A stretch of 64,000 nt of DNA from Lachnospiraceae bacterium (GTDB taxonomy: Bacteria > Bacillota_A > Clostridia > Lachnospirales > Lachnospiraceae), in assembly GCA_017626435.1 (NCBI GenBank), contig JAGAIR010000008.1:33645-97644 (forward strand). Direction: 5' to 3'. Positions 1-8,850 of this stretch are shown here, one piece after another. Position numbers and translations under genes: made by a program. Below the pieces are notes generated by a model that searched no databases, had not been told where the DNA came from, and was given only the letters and a program-made list of their open reading frames with translations. The first letter of the stretch is position 1, and every line of letters starts with the position of its first letter.

Positions 1-1
1 A

Positions 2-835
2 TCCTATCTGAAAGAGCTTGGTTATGTATGCAATGCAGTGCATCCAAGTAGTGGAGCCAACTGGAACCGTATTGCCACATACAAGAGTATGAAGTTTGAC
101 AAGTTTATTACCATTGATGATTTTAAAAATCCAGAATATGTCCGTTATATCAGTGACAAAGAGAGCTACAAAAAGGTCATTGAGCTGTATGAAAAGAAAG
201 GTGATAAGCCGATGTTCCTGTTTGATATGACGATACAGAATCACGGAGGTTATCTCACAAATACAAACTGGAAGGATCCGGTTTTTGTAAAGGATTCCTA
301 TTATACTGAGACAAAAGAGTATTTGTCTGCGATCCATGTGTCCGATGAGGCATTTGAGTATCTGGTGGATTACTTCAGCAAAGAGGATGAGCCTACTCTG
401 ATCTGTATGTTTGGGGATCATTTCCCGTCTGTTGAAACAGAATTCTATGAGGAACTTCTGGGAAAGAAGCAGAGTGAATGGGAGCTGGAGGATATTCAGA
501 AGCGATATGCAGCACCTTTCGTATTGTGGGCGAACTATGATATTGAGGAAGCAGAAAATGTGGTGCTGGGAAATAATTATCTGGAGAATCTGATGTTGAA
601 ACAGGCAGGCATCGATCTGCCGGTATATAACCAGTATATTGAAAAGGTTTCCCGTGAGGTTCCGGCCATGAATGTAAATGGTTATATGGACAAAGAAGGG
701 TACTGGCATTCTTATGGAAAGGATGATACAGATATGGTGTCAGAGCTTCTCAATAACTATGAGATATTACAATATGGATATTACAGTGATATGGATAAGG
801 AAAAAATGAGTGAGTTATTTCAAATGAAACCATAA
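2..835 (+). CDS. LTA synthase/sulfatase-family protein, C-terminal part
   Basis: The gene enters from the left edge; the frame is already open at base 2, so the true start lies outside. The visible 277 residues match the extracellular alkaline-phosphatase/sulfatase fold of lipoteichoic-acid synthase relatives, with the motifs FDMTIQNHGGY and FGDHFPSV near metal-binding positions of the family. Such enzymes transfer glycerol-phosphate or similar groups at the outer face of the membrane. The catalytic threonine and the membrane segments are not in the window, so the substrate cannot be assigned. The stop is followed by a clear terminator, which makes this the last gene of its transcript. Confidence 0.75.
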   Translation, partial: SYLKELGYVCNAVHPSSGANWNRIATYKSMKFDKFITIDDFKNPEYVRYISDKESYKKVIELYEKKGDKPMFLFDMTIQNHGGYLTNTNWKDPVFVKDSYYTETKEYLSAIHVSDEAFEYLVDYFSKEDEPTLICMFGDHFPSVETEFYEELLGKKQSEWELEDIQKRYAAPFVLWANYDIEEAENVVLGNNYLENLMLKQAGIDLPVYNQYIEKVSREVPAMNVNGYMDKEGYWHSYGKDDTDMVSELLNNYEILQYGYYSDMDKEKMSELFQMKP

Positions 836-869
836 CGGATCAACCGGAAGTTATGCAGCAACGAAGAAG

Positions 870-901
870 CTGCCGCACGATTTTTTGTGTGGCAGTTTTT
901 T
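870..901 (+). terminator. Rho-independent terminator after LTA synthase-like gene
   Basis: A 9-bp stem (870-878 with 887-895, one G-U pair) is followed by a T run. It separates the preceding gene from lrgAB. Confidence 0.75.
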
Positions 902-904
902 ACT

Positions 905-934
905 TTGATAAGAAAGTTCTTTGTTACGTATATA
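905..934 (+). promoter_or_regulatory. Possible promoter of lrgAB
   Basis: TTGATA at 905-910 and TATATA at 929-934 are 18 bp apart, just after the terminator and 43 bp before the lrgA start. The match is fair only, and AT-rich sequence makes chance hits likely. Confidence 0.3.
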
Positions 935-977
935 TTTTGAAGTTGAGTATATAGTAAACGAAAGAGAGGAGAATATC

Positions 978-1346
978 GTGAGGTATTTAAAACAATTTTT
1001 TCTGATTCTGGTTTTTACTTTTTTGGGAGAAGGACTGAAATTCATGATCCCGTTGTCGGTTCCTGCCAGTATATATGGCCTGTTGTTATTGTTTCTGGCA
1101 TTAAAGCTTGGCATATTAAAGCTGGAGCAGGTTAAGGAAGCGGCAGACTTTTTGATTGAGATTATGCCGGTCATGTTCATACCGGCTGCGGTGGGACTGA
1201 TAGACAGCTGGGGTATTTTAAAGCCGATTTTTGCTCCGGTTTTTGTGATCACTGTGGTTACTACGGTGATTGTTATGGTGGTATCTGGGCATACTACCCA
1301 GTGGATTATCCGTCAGCAAAAGAAAAACAAAAAGAAAGCAGGTTGA
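978..1346 (+). CDS. lrgA: CidA/LrgA-family holin-like membrane protein
   Basis: This 122-residue protein has about four hydrophobic segments and the family pattern FLGEGLKFMIPLSVPASIYGLLLLF followed by a conserved IMPVMFIPAAVG stretch; written in parts here, they sit at residues 13-37 and 62-74. LrgA/CidA proteins are membrane proteins linked to murein hydrolase control, and in some bacteria to pyruvate uptake. The GTG at 978 is preferred because a GAGAGGA ribosome site lies seven bases upstream; a longer reading from 921 lacks one. lrgB follows after seven bases, so the two are co-transcribed. No LytSR regulator is next to them. Confidence 0.8.
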   Translation: MRYLKQFFLILVFTFLGEGLKFMIPLSVPASIYGLLLLFLALKLGILKLEQVKEAADFLIEIMPVMFIPAAVGLIDSWGILKPIFAPVFVITVVTTVIVMVVSGHTTQWIIRQQKKNKKKAG

Positions 1347-1353
1347 ATATACT

Positions 1354-2043
1354 ATGGGATTTATTGAGGATTCATTATTTTTTGGATTATTTATCAGTTT
1401 GTTGGGATATGAAGTGGGTGTATTGATGAAACGAAAATGGAAAATAGCCATTTTTAATCCGCTGCTGGTTTCTATCGCTCTGATCATATTACTCCTGAAA
1501 CTATGTCATATTTCCTATGGGGATTATAACAGCAGTGCAAAGTATATCAGCTATCTTCTGACACCGGCGACAGTCTGTCTGGGGGTTCCTCTCTATGAGC
1601 AAATGGAAATATTGAAGAAAAATGCGAAGGCTATTTTATGTGGCATCATTGCAGGGGTTCTGGCAAGCATGGGAAGTGTGCTGGGTTTATCGGTCCTGTT
1701 TGGTTTAAGCCATGAGGAGTATGTCACACTGTTGCCAAAATCAATTACTACGGCCATCGGAATGGGTGTCTCACAGGAACTCGGAGGGATTGTCACTATT
1801 ACCGTTGCTGTTATCGTAGTGACGGGGATTGTCGGTAATATTCTCGCGGAGGGAGTATGCAGACTGGCACGGATTGAAGAGCCTGTGGCAAAAGGAATCG
1901 GGATTGGTTCTTCCGCTCATGCGATGGGGACCACCAAGGCAATGGAAATGGGTGAGGTGGAAGGAGCGATGAGTGGTCTCTCCATTGCAGTTTCTGGATT
2001 GATCACAGTAGCTGGTGCGGCATTATTTGCTAACTTCTATTGA
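1354..2043 (+). CDS. lrgB: LrgB-family membrane protein
   Basis: A 229-residue polytopic membrane protein, the usual partner of LrgA. It shows the LrgB signatures [15 protein letters not shown] and [12 protein letters not shown] and the C-terminal [31 protein letters not shown] region, which is split here by description rather than quoted whole. ATG 1354 is chosen because the ribosome site AAGCAGG overlaps the end of lrgA, which suggests translational coupling. Its likely role is with LrgA in controlling murein hydrolase export or small-acid transport. Which of these applies cannot be decided from sequence. Confidence 0.8.
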   Translation: MGFIEDSLFFGLFISLLGYEVGVLMKRKWKIAIFNPLLVSIALIILLLKLCHISYGDYNSSAKYISYLLTPATVCLGVPLYEQMEILKKNAKAILCGIIAGVLASMGSVLGLSVLFGLSHEEYVTLLPKSITTAIGMGVSQELGGIVTITVAVIVVTGIVGNILAEGVCRLARIEEPVAKGIGIGSSAHAMGTTKAMEMGEVEGAMSGLSIAVSGLITVAGAALFANFY

Positions 2044-2101
2044 TTTGTGGTAGAATAAAAAACACAGGATGAAATAGAAGAAAGGATGCGATGAGGATAA
2101 A

Positions 2102-3028
2102 ATGTCCAAAGGGAAAATTCAAGAATTAGAGCTGTTTTTAGAGGAAGTAAAAAGAGAAAAAACAAAAGAAAAGATAGACGAAATGATGAAGAGAATGGAA
2201 CAGTGCGATCTGTTTTTGCCGGCGGTCCTGCCACCTAACACGGACCCGGGATTTATCAAGGCTATGGTAGATTCAAAAGGAAAACAGGTTCCGATTCCCA
2301 AAGGAGTTGCTCCGAGACCGGCTGTCCTGGAAAATAAAGAGGGGCAGAAGTTTTTGCCGTTGTTTACCAGCAAGGAGCAGGCAGCAAAGGGGAGCCAGAA
2401 ATATCCGCTGACATTGGGAATGCCGTTTCAGGCATGTATGGATTTGCTGGCAAGCGAGAAAGAACTTGCCGGAATCGTCATCAATGCATTTGACCAGAAT
2501 ATTGTTTTGAATATGAGTGTGAAGAAGAACCAGCAGCCAGAGAAAAAGGAAGTTAAGCTGACAGAAGCGCAGATGCATGCGGTAATACGGCAGCAGGTGG
2601 AGGCAACTGTTCTTCCGGCTGCCTTTTTTGAACAAAAAGGAGAACTGGTGGAGGAGATAAAGAATGGAGCTGGGGAAGTGATGACAGAGCTGTATTCAGA
2701 GGCTTATCCCGAACAGATTGCGTGTCCATACACAGCAGATGAGTTTGAAGCCATGGTGCTGAATATCCGTGATGATCTGACGGTACTGCGTATTACAATG
2801 CCGGACAAAAAACTGGTGCCTGGAACCTGTCCAATGGTGCTGGTATCATGGGATCCGGTTCAGGAACACATTCGTTACTTCGGTATTGTGAAGGGAAGAG
2901 GAGAAGAAGGAGCCCATATTATGGAGGCATTTGCAGACGGAAGGAAAGAGGATTTGGGCAAGGCTCCGGAAGAAGGGTATGAACTTCAGTTTATGATAGA
3001 TCTCAATGAGAAAGAAAAGAAGGAATGA
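2102..3028 (+). CDS. SseB-like N-terminal domain protein
   Basis: A soluble 308-residue protein with no signal peptide. The central region carries the SseB N-terminal domain pattern: LPLFTSKEQA near residue 86, then FQACMDLL and a hydrophobic strand ELAGIVINAF that ends in the typical NxxxN-like turn. SseB was named for a Salmonella protein that enhances serine-sensitivity suppression, and its biochemical role is unknown. Residues 200-305 form a further region I do not recognise. It stands alone between lrgB and a lipoprotein gene that has its own promoter. The function is unassigned; the family call is reasonably secure. Confidence 0.65.
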   Translation: MSKGKIQELELFLEEVKREKTKEKIDEMMKRMEQCDLFLPAVLPPNTDPGFIKAMVDSKGKQVPIPKGVAPRPAVLENKEGQKFLPLFTSKEQAAKGSQKYPLTLGMPFQACMDLLASEKELAGIVINAFDQNIVLNMSVKKNQQPEKKEVKLTEAQMHAVIRQQVEATVLPAAFFEQKGELVEEIKNGAGEVMTELYSEAYPEQIACPYTADEFEAMVLNIRDDLTVLRITMPDKKLVPGTCPMVLVSWDPVQEHIRYFGIVKGRGEEGAHIMEAFADGRKEDLGKAPEEGYELQFMIDLNEKEKKE

Positions 3029-3067
3029 GTTTATTGAAATTTTTATCAAAAAGAATGTTGGGAGTTA

Positions 3068-3097
3068 TTGCAAAAGGTTAGGTATTCGGTATATAAT
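3068..3097 (+). promoter_or_regulatory. Sigma-A promoter of DUF1266 lipoprotein operon
   Basis: TTGCAA (3068-3073) and TATAAT (3092-3097) are 18 bp apart. The -10 lies 35 bp before the chosen start codon. Confidence 0.55.
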
Positions 3098-3132
3098 TTA
3101 TGATATCAGTAAGAGATGATAGGAGAGAGTTT

Positions 3133-4101
3133 ATGCAGAAAAGAAACAGAGGACATGTTCTGTTGTCCTGGGTGCTGACAGGTGCTTTGGCAGTGGGAAT
3201 GTTATCAGGATGCTCTCAGAAGAAAAATACAGGAAATGAAGAAACCTCACAGGAGGAAATGGCGCAGGAAAATAGCAATGAATTACAGGGACATAATGAG
3301 GATGCAGATTCCAATCTGGGTTCCTGGGGACGTGCTATGGGGTCTGTTTTAATTTCTATCAATGAAGGAAGCCCATATTATTTTGGCGGTTATGCTGCTT
3401 CGGAGGCTAATAAAAAGGCGGCGGCAGATATTTTGAAAAAAAGCTGGAATATAACCTGCCGTTTGGAATTGTTGGAGCAGATTGAGTATTTGTTGAAGAC
3501 CGGCAGCAGAAAAGAATATCGTCAGGAAGCAAAAGAAATGAAGCAGCTTTCCAAAAAGAAACTGGAGCAGGCCATGAAGCAGCTTTCCGGTCAGCTTTTG
3601 ATCCATTACCAGTTGATTCAGAAAAATTGGGAAAACTGGGACAAACGTGGACTTCTGGCATGGGATATGTGTCGTGTTTCCCATTTAGTACAGTGGGGAT
3701 ATATTGCTGGATATCTGGATGTAGAAGAAGCGCAGGCTATGATTGAGCCGGCAGCAATAAAGCTGAAAGACAACTTTGATAATTGGGAAGATGTCATTAT
3801 GAACTGGCTGGATGGTTATGCTTTGTATGCTTCTGTTGATCTGGAGGCGGCAGACAATGATTATGAAAAGAGAAAACAGGTGTATGATTCCCTGGTTTCA
3901 GAACAAGAGAAAAAGGGAACTCTGTTTGATGACTCTCTTTTCCAGAAGGACATCATACCACTCTCTGGTATCTCCTACACTTCCCTGGTGGAAGAGATAA
4001 AACAGGAAAAGAAGGACAAGAAGAAATCGACAAAGAAAAAGAAGATAAAGAATAAGAAAGAAAAGCAGCAAGGGACAGTTAGTGAGGAAAATAAAGAATG
4101 A
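3133..4101 (+). CDS. DUF1266 lipoprotein
   Basis: A 322-residue protein with a lipoprotein signal: basic N-terminus, hydrophobic stretch, then the lipobox LSGC about 27 residues in. After a low-complexity acidic spacer comes a DUF1266-like domain with AWDMCRVSHLVQWGYIAGYLD, quoted here to residue 20 or so (AWDMCRVSHLVQWGYIAGY), and the later pattern W-x-x-x-I-x-x-W. The C-terminus is a lysine-rich tail. DUF1266 proteins have no known function. ATG 3133 is chosen over 3100 because AGGAGAG lies just upstream. It overlaps the next gene by four bases (ATGA), so the two are translationally coupled. Confidence 0.65.
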   Translation: MQKRNRGHVLLSWVLTGALAVGMLSGCSQKKNTGNEETSQEEMAQENSNELQGHNEDADSNLGSWGRAMGSVLISINEGSPYYFGGYAASEANKKAAADILKKSWNITCRLELLEQIEYLLKTGSRKEYRQEAKEMKQLSKKKLEQAMKQLSGQLLIHYQLIQKNWENWDKRGLLAWDMCRVSHLVQWGYIAGYLDVEEAQAMIEPAAIKLKDNFDNWEDVIMNWLDGYALYASVDLEAADNDYEKRKQVYDSLVSEQEKKGTLFDDSLFQKDIIPLSGISYTSLVEEIKQEKKDKKKSTKKKKIKNKKEKQQGTVSEENKE

Positions 4102-4823
4102 TAATTTATTTGATTCGTCATGGCAGACAGAGCAGTTCTGACTGCAATGTCAATGTACCTCTTTCGCCGGAGGGAAGGAGACAGGCACAGCTATTAGGGG
4201 AACGGATGGAACGTTATCCTGTGGATGCACTGTATTCCAGTAATCTGATCCGTGCAGAGGAAACGGCAAAAATTGCTTTTCAGAATCGAGAGGGTTTAGT
4301 GGAGCAGCTGCAGATCCGGCCTGGGCTTGCAGAGGTGGATTTTGGAGCTTTGACAGGTAAGCCGGATAAAGAAGTGAAAGAGTTTTATCGGGATTATTAT
4401 CAGGATCAGATGGAGTTGTTTGAAGAGGGACGTATCCAGAAGGGAAACGCTCTGGATGAGGTCAATGAGTTTGTCGGTGATTTTTTTGTTCCAACAGAGG
4501 AAATCTGGTATCCGGAAGGAGAGGATGGACCCAGTGTTCTAAGCAGAGTGATGCCTGTTATCCAGGAATGGATTGAAAGTGAGAAACAGAACATTGCAGT
4601 AATTACTCATGGTGGTGTAATCCGTATCCTGCTGACAGCATTGTTTGGCGGGGATTTTGCCAAGAGACTTCTCTTTGGTACTTCTCTGGAAAACTGCAGT
4701 ATTACACAGTTGCATTTTGATGAAGAAAAGCATGGCTTTTATCTGGACCGGTTTAATGATTATGCGCATCTGGAGCTGGAACCATCCCTTTTACGGTGCC
4801 ATTTTACAAAGCCGGGTAACTAA
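4098..4823 (+). CDS. Histidine phosphatase (phosphoglycerate mutase-like)
   Basis: A 241-residue member of the histidine phosphatase superfamily. The catalytic RHG is at residues 7-9, a conserved phosphate-binding arginine lies in SSNLIRAEETA, and the second catalytic histidine lies in VITHGGVI. Substrates in this superfamily range from sugar phosphates to nucleotides and cannot be told from motifs alone. Its start codon overlaps the stop of the DUF1266 lipoprotein gene, so they form one operon. The pairing with an exported lipoprotein has no explanation I know of. Confidence 0.8.
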   Translation: MIIYLIRHGRQSSSDCNVNVPLSPEGRRQAQLLGERMERYPVDALYSSNLIRAEETAKIAFQNREGLVEQLQIRPGLAEVDFGALTGKPDKEVKEFYRDYYQDQMELFEEGRIQKGNALDEVNEFVGDFFVPTEEIWYPEGEDGPSVLSRVMPVIQEWIESEKQNIAVITHGGVIRILLTALFGGDFAKRLLFGTSLENCSITQLHFDEEKHGFYLDRFNDYAHLELEPSLLRCHFTKPGN

Positions 4824-4895
4824 CAGAGAATGAGAATAGAGTAAGAAAAAATTACAATCGTTATAAAATACATAAAGAAAGGGAAATACAATATT

Positions 4896-5477
4896 ATGGC
4901 AAGAATTATTTTAGCATCGGCATCATCCAGAAGAAAGGATTTGCTGGAACAGGTAGGGGTACACTGCGAGGTTATTCCAAGCCAGATCGTAGAAGAGGCA
5001 CAGGCAGACAATCCAGGTTCTTATGTGGAAGCATTATCGTCTGCAAAAGCAGAGGACATTGCAGGTCAGCTGGATGGAGATTTTGTGATTATTGGTGCAG
5101 ATACGGTTGTTGTGAAAGATGGCATGATTTATGGGAAGCCATCCTCTGAGGAAGAAGCCTGTCAGATGTTGGGAACGCTTCAGGGAGACCGGCACGAGGT
5201 TTATACAGGTGTCACTTTGATTTCTGTTGCCAATGGAGAGGGGCTGATCGATACCTTCCATGTACGGACAGTTGTGGATATGATGCCGATGACAGCAGAA
5301 CAGATTTCTTCCTATGTACAGTCTGGTGAGCCGATGGACAAAGCCGGTGGATATGGTATTCAGGGAAAAGGGGCAGCTTATATCCGGGATGTAGCTGGAG
5401 ATTTCTTTAATGTCGTTGGTCTGCCGATTTCTACGGTATTGTACAGATTGGAAAATATGGGTGTCGATTTGTATTGA
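4896..5477 (+). CDS. maf: Maf-family nucleoside triphosphate pyrophosphatase
   Basis: The 193-residue protein opens with the Maf signature ILASASSRRKDLL and carries the catalytic-region motifs GADTVV and YGKP, plus the C-terminal YGIQGKGA. Maf enzymes hydrolyse dTTP/UTP or modified nucleotides and are linked to cell-division arrest. The start at 4896 follows AAAGGGAAA, a modest ribosome site. It lies 72 bp after the phosphatase gene and is closed by a strong terminator. Confidence 0.9.
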   Translation: MARIILASASSRRKDLLEQVGVHCEVIPSQIVEEAQADNPGSYVEALSSAKAEDIAGQLDGDFVIIGADTVVVKDGMIYGKPSSEEEACQMLGTLQGDRHEVYTGVTLISVANGEGLIDTFHVRTVVDMMPMTAEQISSYVQSGEPMDKAGGYGIQGKGAAYIRDVAGDFFNVVGLPISTVLYRLENMGVDLY

Positions 5478-5520
5478 TCCATACTGGCATTTGGGACTTT
5501 CTTTTGAAATGAGAGAGAAG

Positions 5521-5577
5521 TCCGGAGAAATGAATCAGATAGTATCTGCTGTTTGATTGGTTTCTCCGGATTTTTTC
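5521..5577 (+). terminator. Terminator after maf
   Basis: A perfect 10-bp outer stem (5521-5530 with 5561-5570), with further inner pairing, is followed by TTTTTT. Confidence 0.85.
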
Positions 5578-5641
5578 GATGTAAAAAAGCAAAATTACTA
5601 GAAAATGGGTATCAATAAGATAAAAGGAGAGGTAAGAGTTT

Positions 5642-7030
5642 ATGAAGGAACAAGAGAAAACAAATCCGTTGGGAACAGCTCCGGTATCAAAATTAATGGT
5701 GAAATTTGCAGTGCCAAGCATTATTGCTATGCTGGTGGGAGCTCTTTATAATATTGTGGATCAGTTGTTTATCGGGCAGGCAGTGGGGACACTGGGAAAT
5801 GCAGCAACCAATATTGCTTTTCCACTGTCTACCTCCTGTATTGCATTGTCCCTGCTTTTTGGCATCGGAGGAGCTTCCTGTTTTAATCTGACAATGGGAA
5901 AGGGGGATCGGGAAACAGCGGCATATTATATTGGAAATGCAGCTGTGATGCTTGCTTTTTGTGGAGTAATGCTTTGTGTGCTGACAGAAGTTTTTCTTAC
6001 CCCGATGCTCCGTGGATTTGGAGCACCGGGGGAGGTACTCCCTTATGCGGTACAATATGTACGGATTACTGCTATCGGTTTTCCGTTTCTTCTTCTGACT
6101 ACTGGAGGAGGACATTTGATCCGTGCCGATGGCAGTCCGAGGATGACAATGATATGTAATCTGTCAGGAGCCATTATCAATACGATTCTGGATGCCATTT
6201 TTGTTATGGTTCTTGATTGGGGAATGGCTGGTGCAGCACTGGCAACAATCATCGGACAGATTTTTTCCGGAGGGATTGTGATTGTTTATCTCTTTCACTA
6301 TAAGACAGTTTCCCTGCGAATAAACCACTTACGGATACACTGGAAATATACAAAAAAAATCATATCCATTGGCATGGCATCCTTTTTCAACCAGGTAGCA
6401 ATGATGATCGTACAGATCATATCCAATAATCTGCTGAGATATTATGGTGCCCTTTCGGTTTATGGCGAGTCGATTCCAATCGCCTGTGCCGGAATCGTAA
6501 TGAAGGTAAGCCAGGTGTTCTTTTCTGTTGTCATAGGTCTGGGACAGGGAACCCAGCCGATTGAGAGTTTTAATTATGGTGCCAGAAGATATCCGAGAGT
6601 GCGGGCTGCTTACCGGATGGCATTAGTTGCAGGAGGCGGCATTGCCGTTTTGTCTTTTGTATTATTCCAGGCATTTCCAAGACAGCTTTTGTCGCTGTTT
6701 GGCTCAGGAAGTGAAAGCTATTATCGGTTTGGTATCAGTTATTTTCGGATTTTTATGTTTTTTACCTGTTTAAACTTCTTGCAGCCTATCACGTCTACCT
6801 TTTTTACGTCAATCGGAAAACCTGTCAAGGGTATCTTTTTGTCACTGACCAGGCAGATTTTGTTTCTGCTCCCTCTAATGATTCTTTTGCCAAGGTTTAT
6901 GGGGATTGATGGTATTCTGTATGCTGGTCCGGCAGCGGACCTGATAGCCGCAGCAGTTACAGTGATCATGGCGGCGGTGGAATTGAAGTCAATGAGAGTT
7001 GTGGAACGAGAAGAAATGATAGAAAGATAG
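5642..7030 (+). CDS. MATE-family multidrug/cation exporter
   Basis: A 462-residue integral membrane protein with about twelve transmembrane segments in two pseudo-repeats. It has the MATE features PSIIAMLVGALYNIVDQLFIG near residue 20 (quoted in short: MLVGALYNIVDQLFIG) and QPIESFNYGA at the start of the second half. MATE transporters use sodium or proton gradients to export drugs or metabolites. A good ribosome site (AAGGAGAGG) precedes ATG 5642. It stands alone between a terminator and a gene remnant. The substrate is unknown. Confidence 0.88.
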   Translation: MKEQEKTNPLGTAPVSKLMVKFAVPSIIAMLVGALYNIVDQLFIGQAVGTLGNAATNIAFPLSTSCIALSLLFGIGGASCFNLTMGKGDRETAAYYIGNAAVMLAFCGVMLCVLTEVFLTPMLRGFGAPGEVLPYAVQYVRITAIGFPFLLLTTGGGHLIRADGSPRMTMICNLSGAIINTILDAIFVMVLDWGMAGAALATIIGQIFSGGIVIVYLFHYKTVSLRINHLRIHWKYTKKIISIGMASFFNQVAMMIVQIISNNLLRYYGALSVYGESIPIACAGIVMKVSQVFFSVVIGLGQGTQPIESFNYGARRYPRVRAAYRMALVAGGGIAVLSFVLFQAFPRQLLSLFGSGSESYYRFGISYFRIFMFFTCLNFLQPITSTFFTSIGKPVKGIFLSLTRQILFLLPLMILLPRFMGIDGILYAGPAADLIAAAVTVIMAAVELKSMRVVEREEMIER

Positions 7031-7039
7031 GTGAATGAG

Positions 7040-7149
7040 ATGATCATCAATACCGGTTGCCGTACGGATATACGTCATATTACAGTGACTGGTTTTATTA
7101 AAGCATCCGGGAGGGAGCTGTTCTGATCAGGAATCTGCAGAAACCATAA
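7040..7149 (+). pseudogene. Remnant of a DUF1848 gene
   Basis: From ATG 7040 the reading is MIINTGCRTDI, then a loss of one base near 7073, after which another frame gives SYYSDWFY, a stop at 7090 region, and SIREGAVLIRNLQKP before a final stop. Joined, this follows the N-terminus of DUF1848 proteins, which typically begin with an RTDIP-x-x-YS-x-WF pattern followed by a REG-x-V-x-x-RNP pattern. The frameshift, the in-frame stop and the missing C-terminal four fifths make it a decayed fragment. DUF1848 proteins are of unknown function and have conserved cysteines in the lost part. Confidence 0.6.
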
Positions 7150-7220
7150 GAATCGTGCCGATGGGAAGCAGAAAAAAATAATTTTAGAATAAAGGTGATT
7201 CCTTTTTATGACTATGATTG

Positions 7221-7267
7221 AAAAAGGAGCTTGTACAGGGAATTTCCCAATACAAGCTCCTTTTTTT
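7221..7267. terminator. Bidirectional terminator between DUF1848 remnant and argG
   Basis: A long stem (7221-7235 with 7251-7265) has an A run on its left and a T run on its right, so it can end transcription from both sides. It serves argG on the minus strand. Confidence 0.85.
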
Positions 7268-7313
7268 CATATCCTGATAATGTTATCTGTACAAAGAAAC
7301 GTTTCAGATCAAC

Positions 7314-8540
7314 TTATTTGTCGTTGAGTTCTACAAATGATCCCTGCTTCATTGCACGAACCTTGGAAGAAAGACCAAACAGGTTGATGAAGCCTTCTGC
7401 ATCCTTGTGGTTATAAAGCTCACCGGTAGTAAAGGAAGCGATTGACTCACTGTACAGAGAATATGGAGAAGTAGTACCCATCTTGATGATATTTCCCTTG
7501 TAAAGCTTAAACTTCACTTCACCGGTTACCTTTTCCTGGGTAGACTCGATAAATGCCTGCTCTGCCTCACGGAGAGGAGTGAACCATTTTCCTTCATATA
7601 CAATATCAGCAAACTTGTTGCCCATATCCTTCTTGGCTGTGTATGTGTCACGGTCAAGGATCAATTCCTCCAGCTGCTGGTGTGCTTCCATCAGAATCGT
7701 TCCGCCAGGAGTCTCATAGACACCACGGGACTTCATACCAACCACACGGTTTTCTACGATATCTACGATACCAATACCATGTTTGCCGCCTAACTTATTC
7801 AGAGTGCGGATAATATCAGATACTTTCATTTCCTGACCGTTTACAGACTTTGGAACCCCTTTTTCAAAAGTCATGGTAACGATTTCGCCTTCCTCCGGTG
7901 CCTTTTCAGGAGAAACACCGAGTACCAGAAGATGATCATAGTCCGGTGCATTGGCTGGATCTTCCAGCTCCAATCCTTCGTGGCTGATATGCCATAAGTT
8001 TCTGTCACGGCTGTAGCTGTTGTCAGCAGAGAATGGAAGGTCAATGCCATGAGCTTTGCAGTATTCAATCTCAGATTCACGGGAATCCATTGTCCATTTA
8101 TCATCTCTCCATGCTGCAATGATCTTAAGGTCAGGAGCCAGAGCTTTGATACCCAGCTCAAAACGAACCTGGTCATTTCCCTTACCGGTAGCACCATGGC
8201 AGATAGCAGTAGCACCTTCGATGCGGGCGATTTCTACCAGTCTTTTAGCAATCAGAGGGCGTGCCATGGAAGTTCCCAACAGGTACTTATTCTCATAGAT
8301 TGCATTTGCCTGTACGCAAGGGACGATGTAATCGTCACAAAATTCATCTGTAACATCCTCGATATATAATTTGGAAGCACCACAGAATTTTGCTCTTTCT
8401 TCTAAGCCGTCCAGTTCGCTTTCCTGTCCTACGTCAATACAAACGCAGACCACTTCATAATCATAATTTTCCTTCAGCCATGGAATGATAGCTGTGGTGT
8501 CCAGTCCGCCAGAGTAGGCGAGAATTACTTTTTCCTTCAT
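7314..8540 (-). CDS. argG: Argininosuccinate synthase
   Basis: A 408-residue enzyme that joins citrulline and aspartate with ATP, the penultimate step of arginine synthesis. The PP-loop ATP-binding motif AYSGGLDTT is at residues 8-16, and the family motifs [18 protein letters not shown] and [15 protein letters not shown] are present. Length is normal. It is transcribed away from argC across a 310-bp region with ArgR-type boxes and its own promoter. argH is not next to it, so it must lie elsewhere. Confidence 0.97.
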   Translation of the reverse strand: MKEKVILAYSGGLDTTAIIPWLKENYDYEVVCVCIDVGQESELDGLEERAKFCGASKLYIEDVTDEFCDDYIVPCVQANAIYENKYLLGTSMARPLIAKRLVEIARIEGATAICHGATGKGNDQVRFELGIKALAPDLKIIAAWRDDKWTMDSRESEIEYCKAHGIDLPFSADNSYSRDRNLWHISHEGLELEDPANAPDYDHLLVLGVSPEKAPEEGEIVTMTFEKGVPKSVNGQEMKVSDIIRTLNKLGGKHGIGIVDIVENRVVGMKSRGVYETPGGTILMEAHQQLEELILDRDTYTAKKDMGNKFADIVYEGKWFTPLREAEQAFIESTQEKVTGEVKFKLYKGNIIKMGTTSPYSLYSESIASFTTGELYNHKDAEGFINLFGLSSKVRAMKQGSFVELNDK

Positions 8541-8570
8541 ATTTATCCTCCTTTGATTTTTCTGTCTATA

Positions 8571-8599
8571 AGTATAATCAGAATTGGGTGCTAATGCAA
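8571..8599 (-). promoter_or_regulatory. argG promoter
   Basis: Read on the minus strand, TTGCAT (8594-8599) and TATACT (8571-8576) are 17 bp apart. The -10 lies about 30 bp upstream of the argG start. Confidence 0.7.
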
Positions 8600-8667
8600 T
8601 GGTGTTTTAATGATTTTATCCAATTTCGCTGAAATGCACAAAAAATAGAATAAAAATACAAAAACAA

Positions 8668-8681
8668 TGAATAATTATGCA
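8668..8681. promoter_or_regulatory. ARG box (ArgR operator), copy 1
   Basis: TGAATAATTATGCA closely matches the ArgR/AhrC half-site pair TGAAT-N4-ATTCA. It lies midway between the argG and argC promoters. A weaker half-site copy is at 8704-8717. Confidence 0.65.
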
Positions 8682-8742
8682 ACAAATTTCTGGTGAATAT
8701 CAATGAATAATTGGATTTAAAGTAAAACCAGAAAAGAGGAAA

Positions 8743-8756
8743 TGAATTTTTATGCA
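8743..8756. promoter_or_regulatory. ARG box (ArgR operator), copy 2
   Basis: TGAATTTTTATGCA is a second close match, 19 bp upstream of the argC -35. The -35 itself (TTGCAT) contains another half-site-like TGCAT. Several helically spaced boxes are typical of a hexameric ArgR. Confidence 0.65.
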
Positions 8757-8774
8757 AAAAAATCAAAAATAGAG

Positions 8775-8803
8775 TTGCATAATCAGAGTGGCAGCGTTAT
8801 AAT
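8775..8803 (+). promoter_or_regulatory. argCBD promoter
   Basis: TTGCAT (8775-8780) and a consensus TATAAT (8798-8803) are 17 bp apart, 47 bp before the argC start. Confidence 0.8.
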
Positions 8804-8850
8804 GATTTCGTCTTAGACAACAGAAGATGTTTAAAAAATGGAGGAATACT

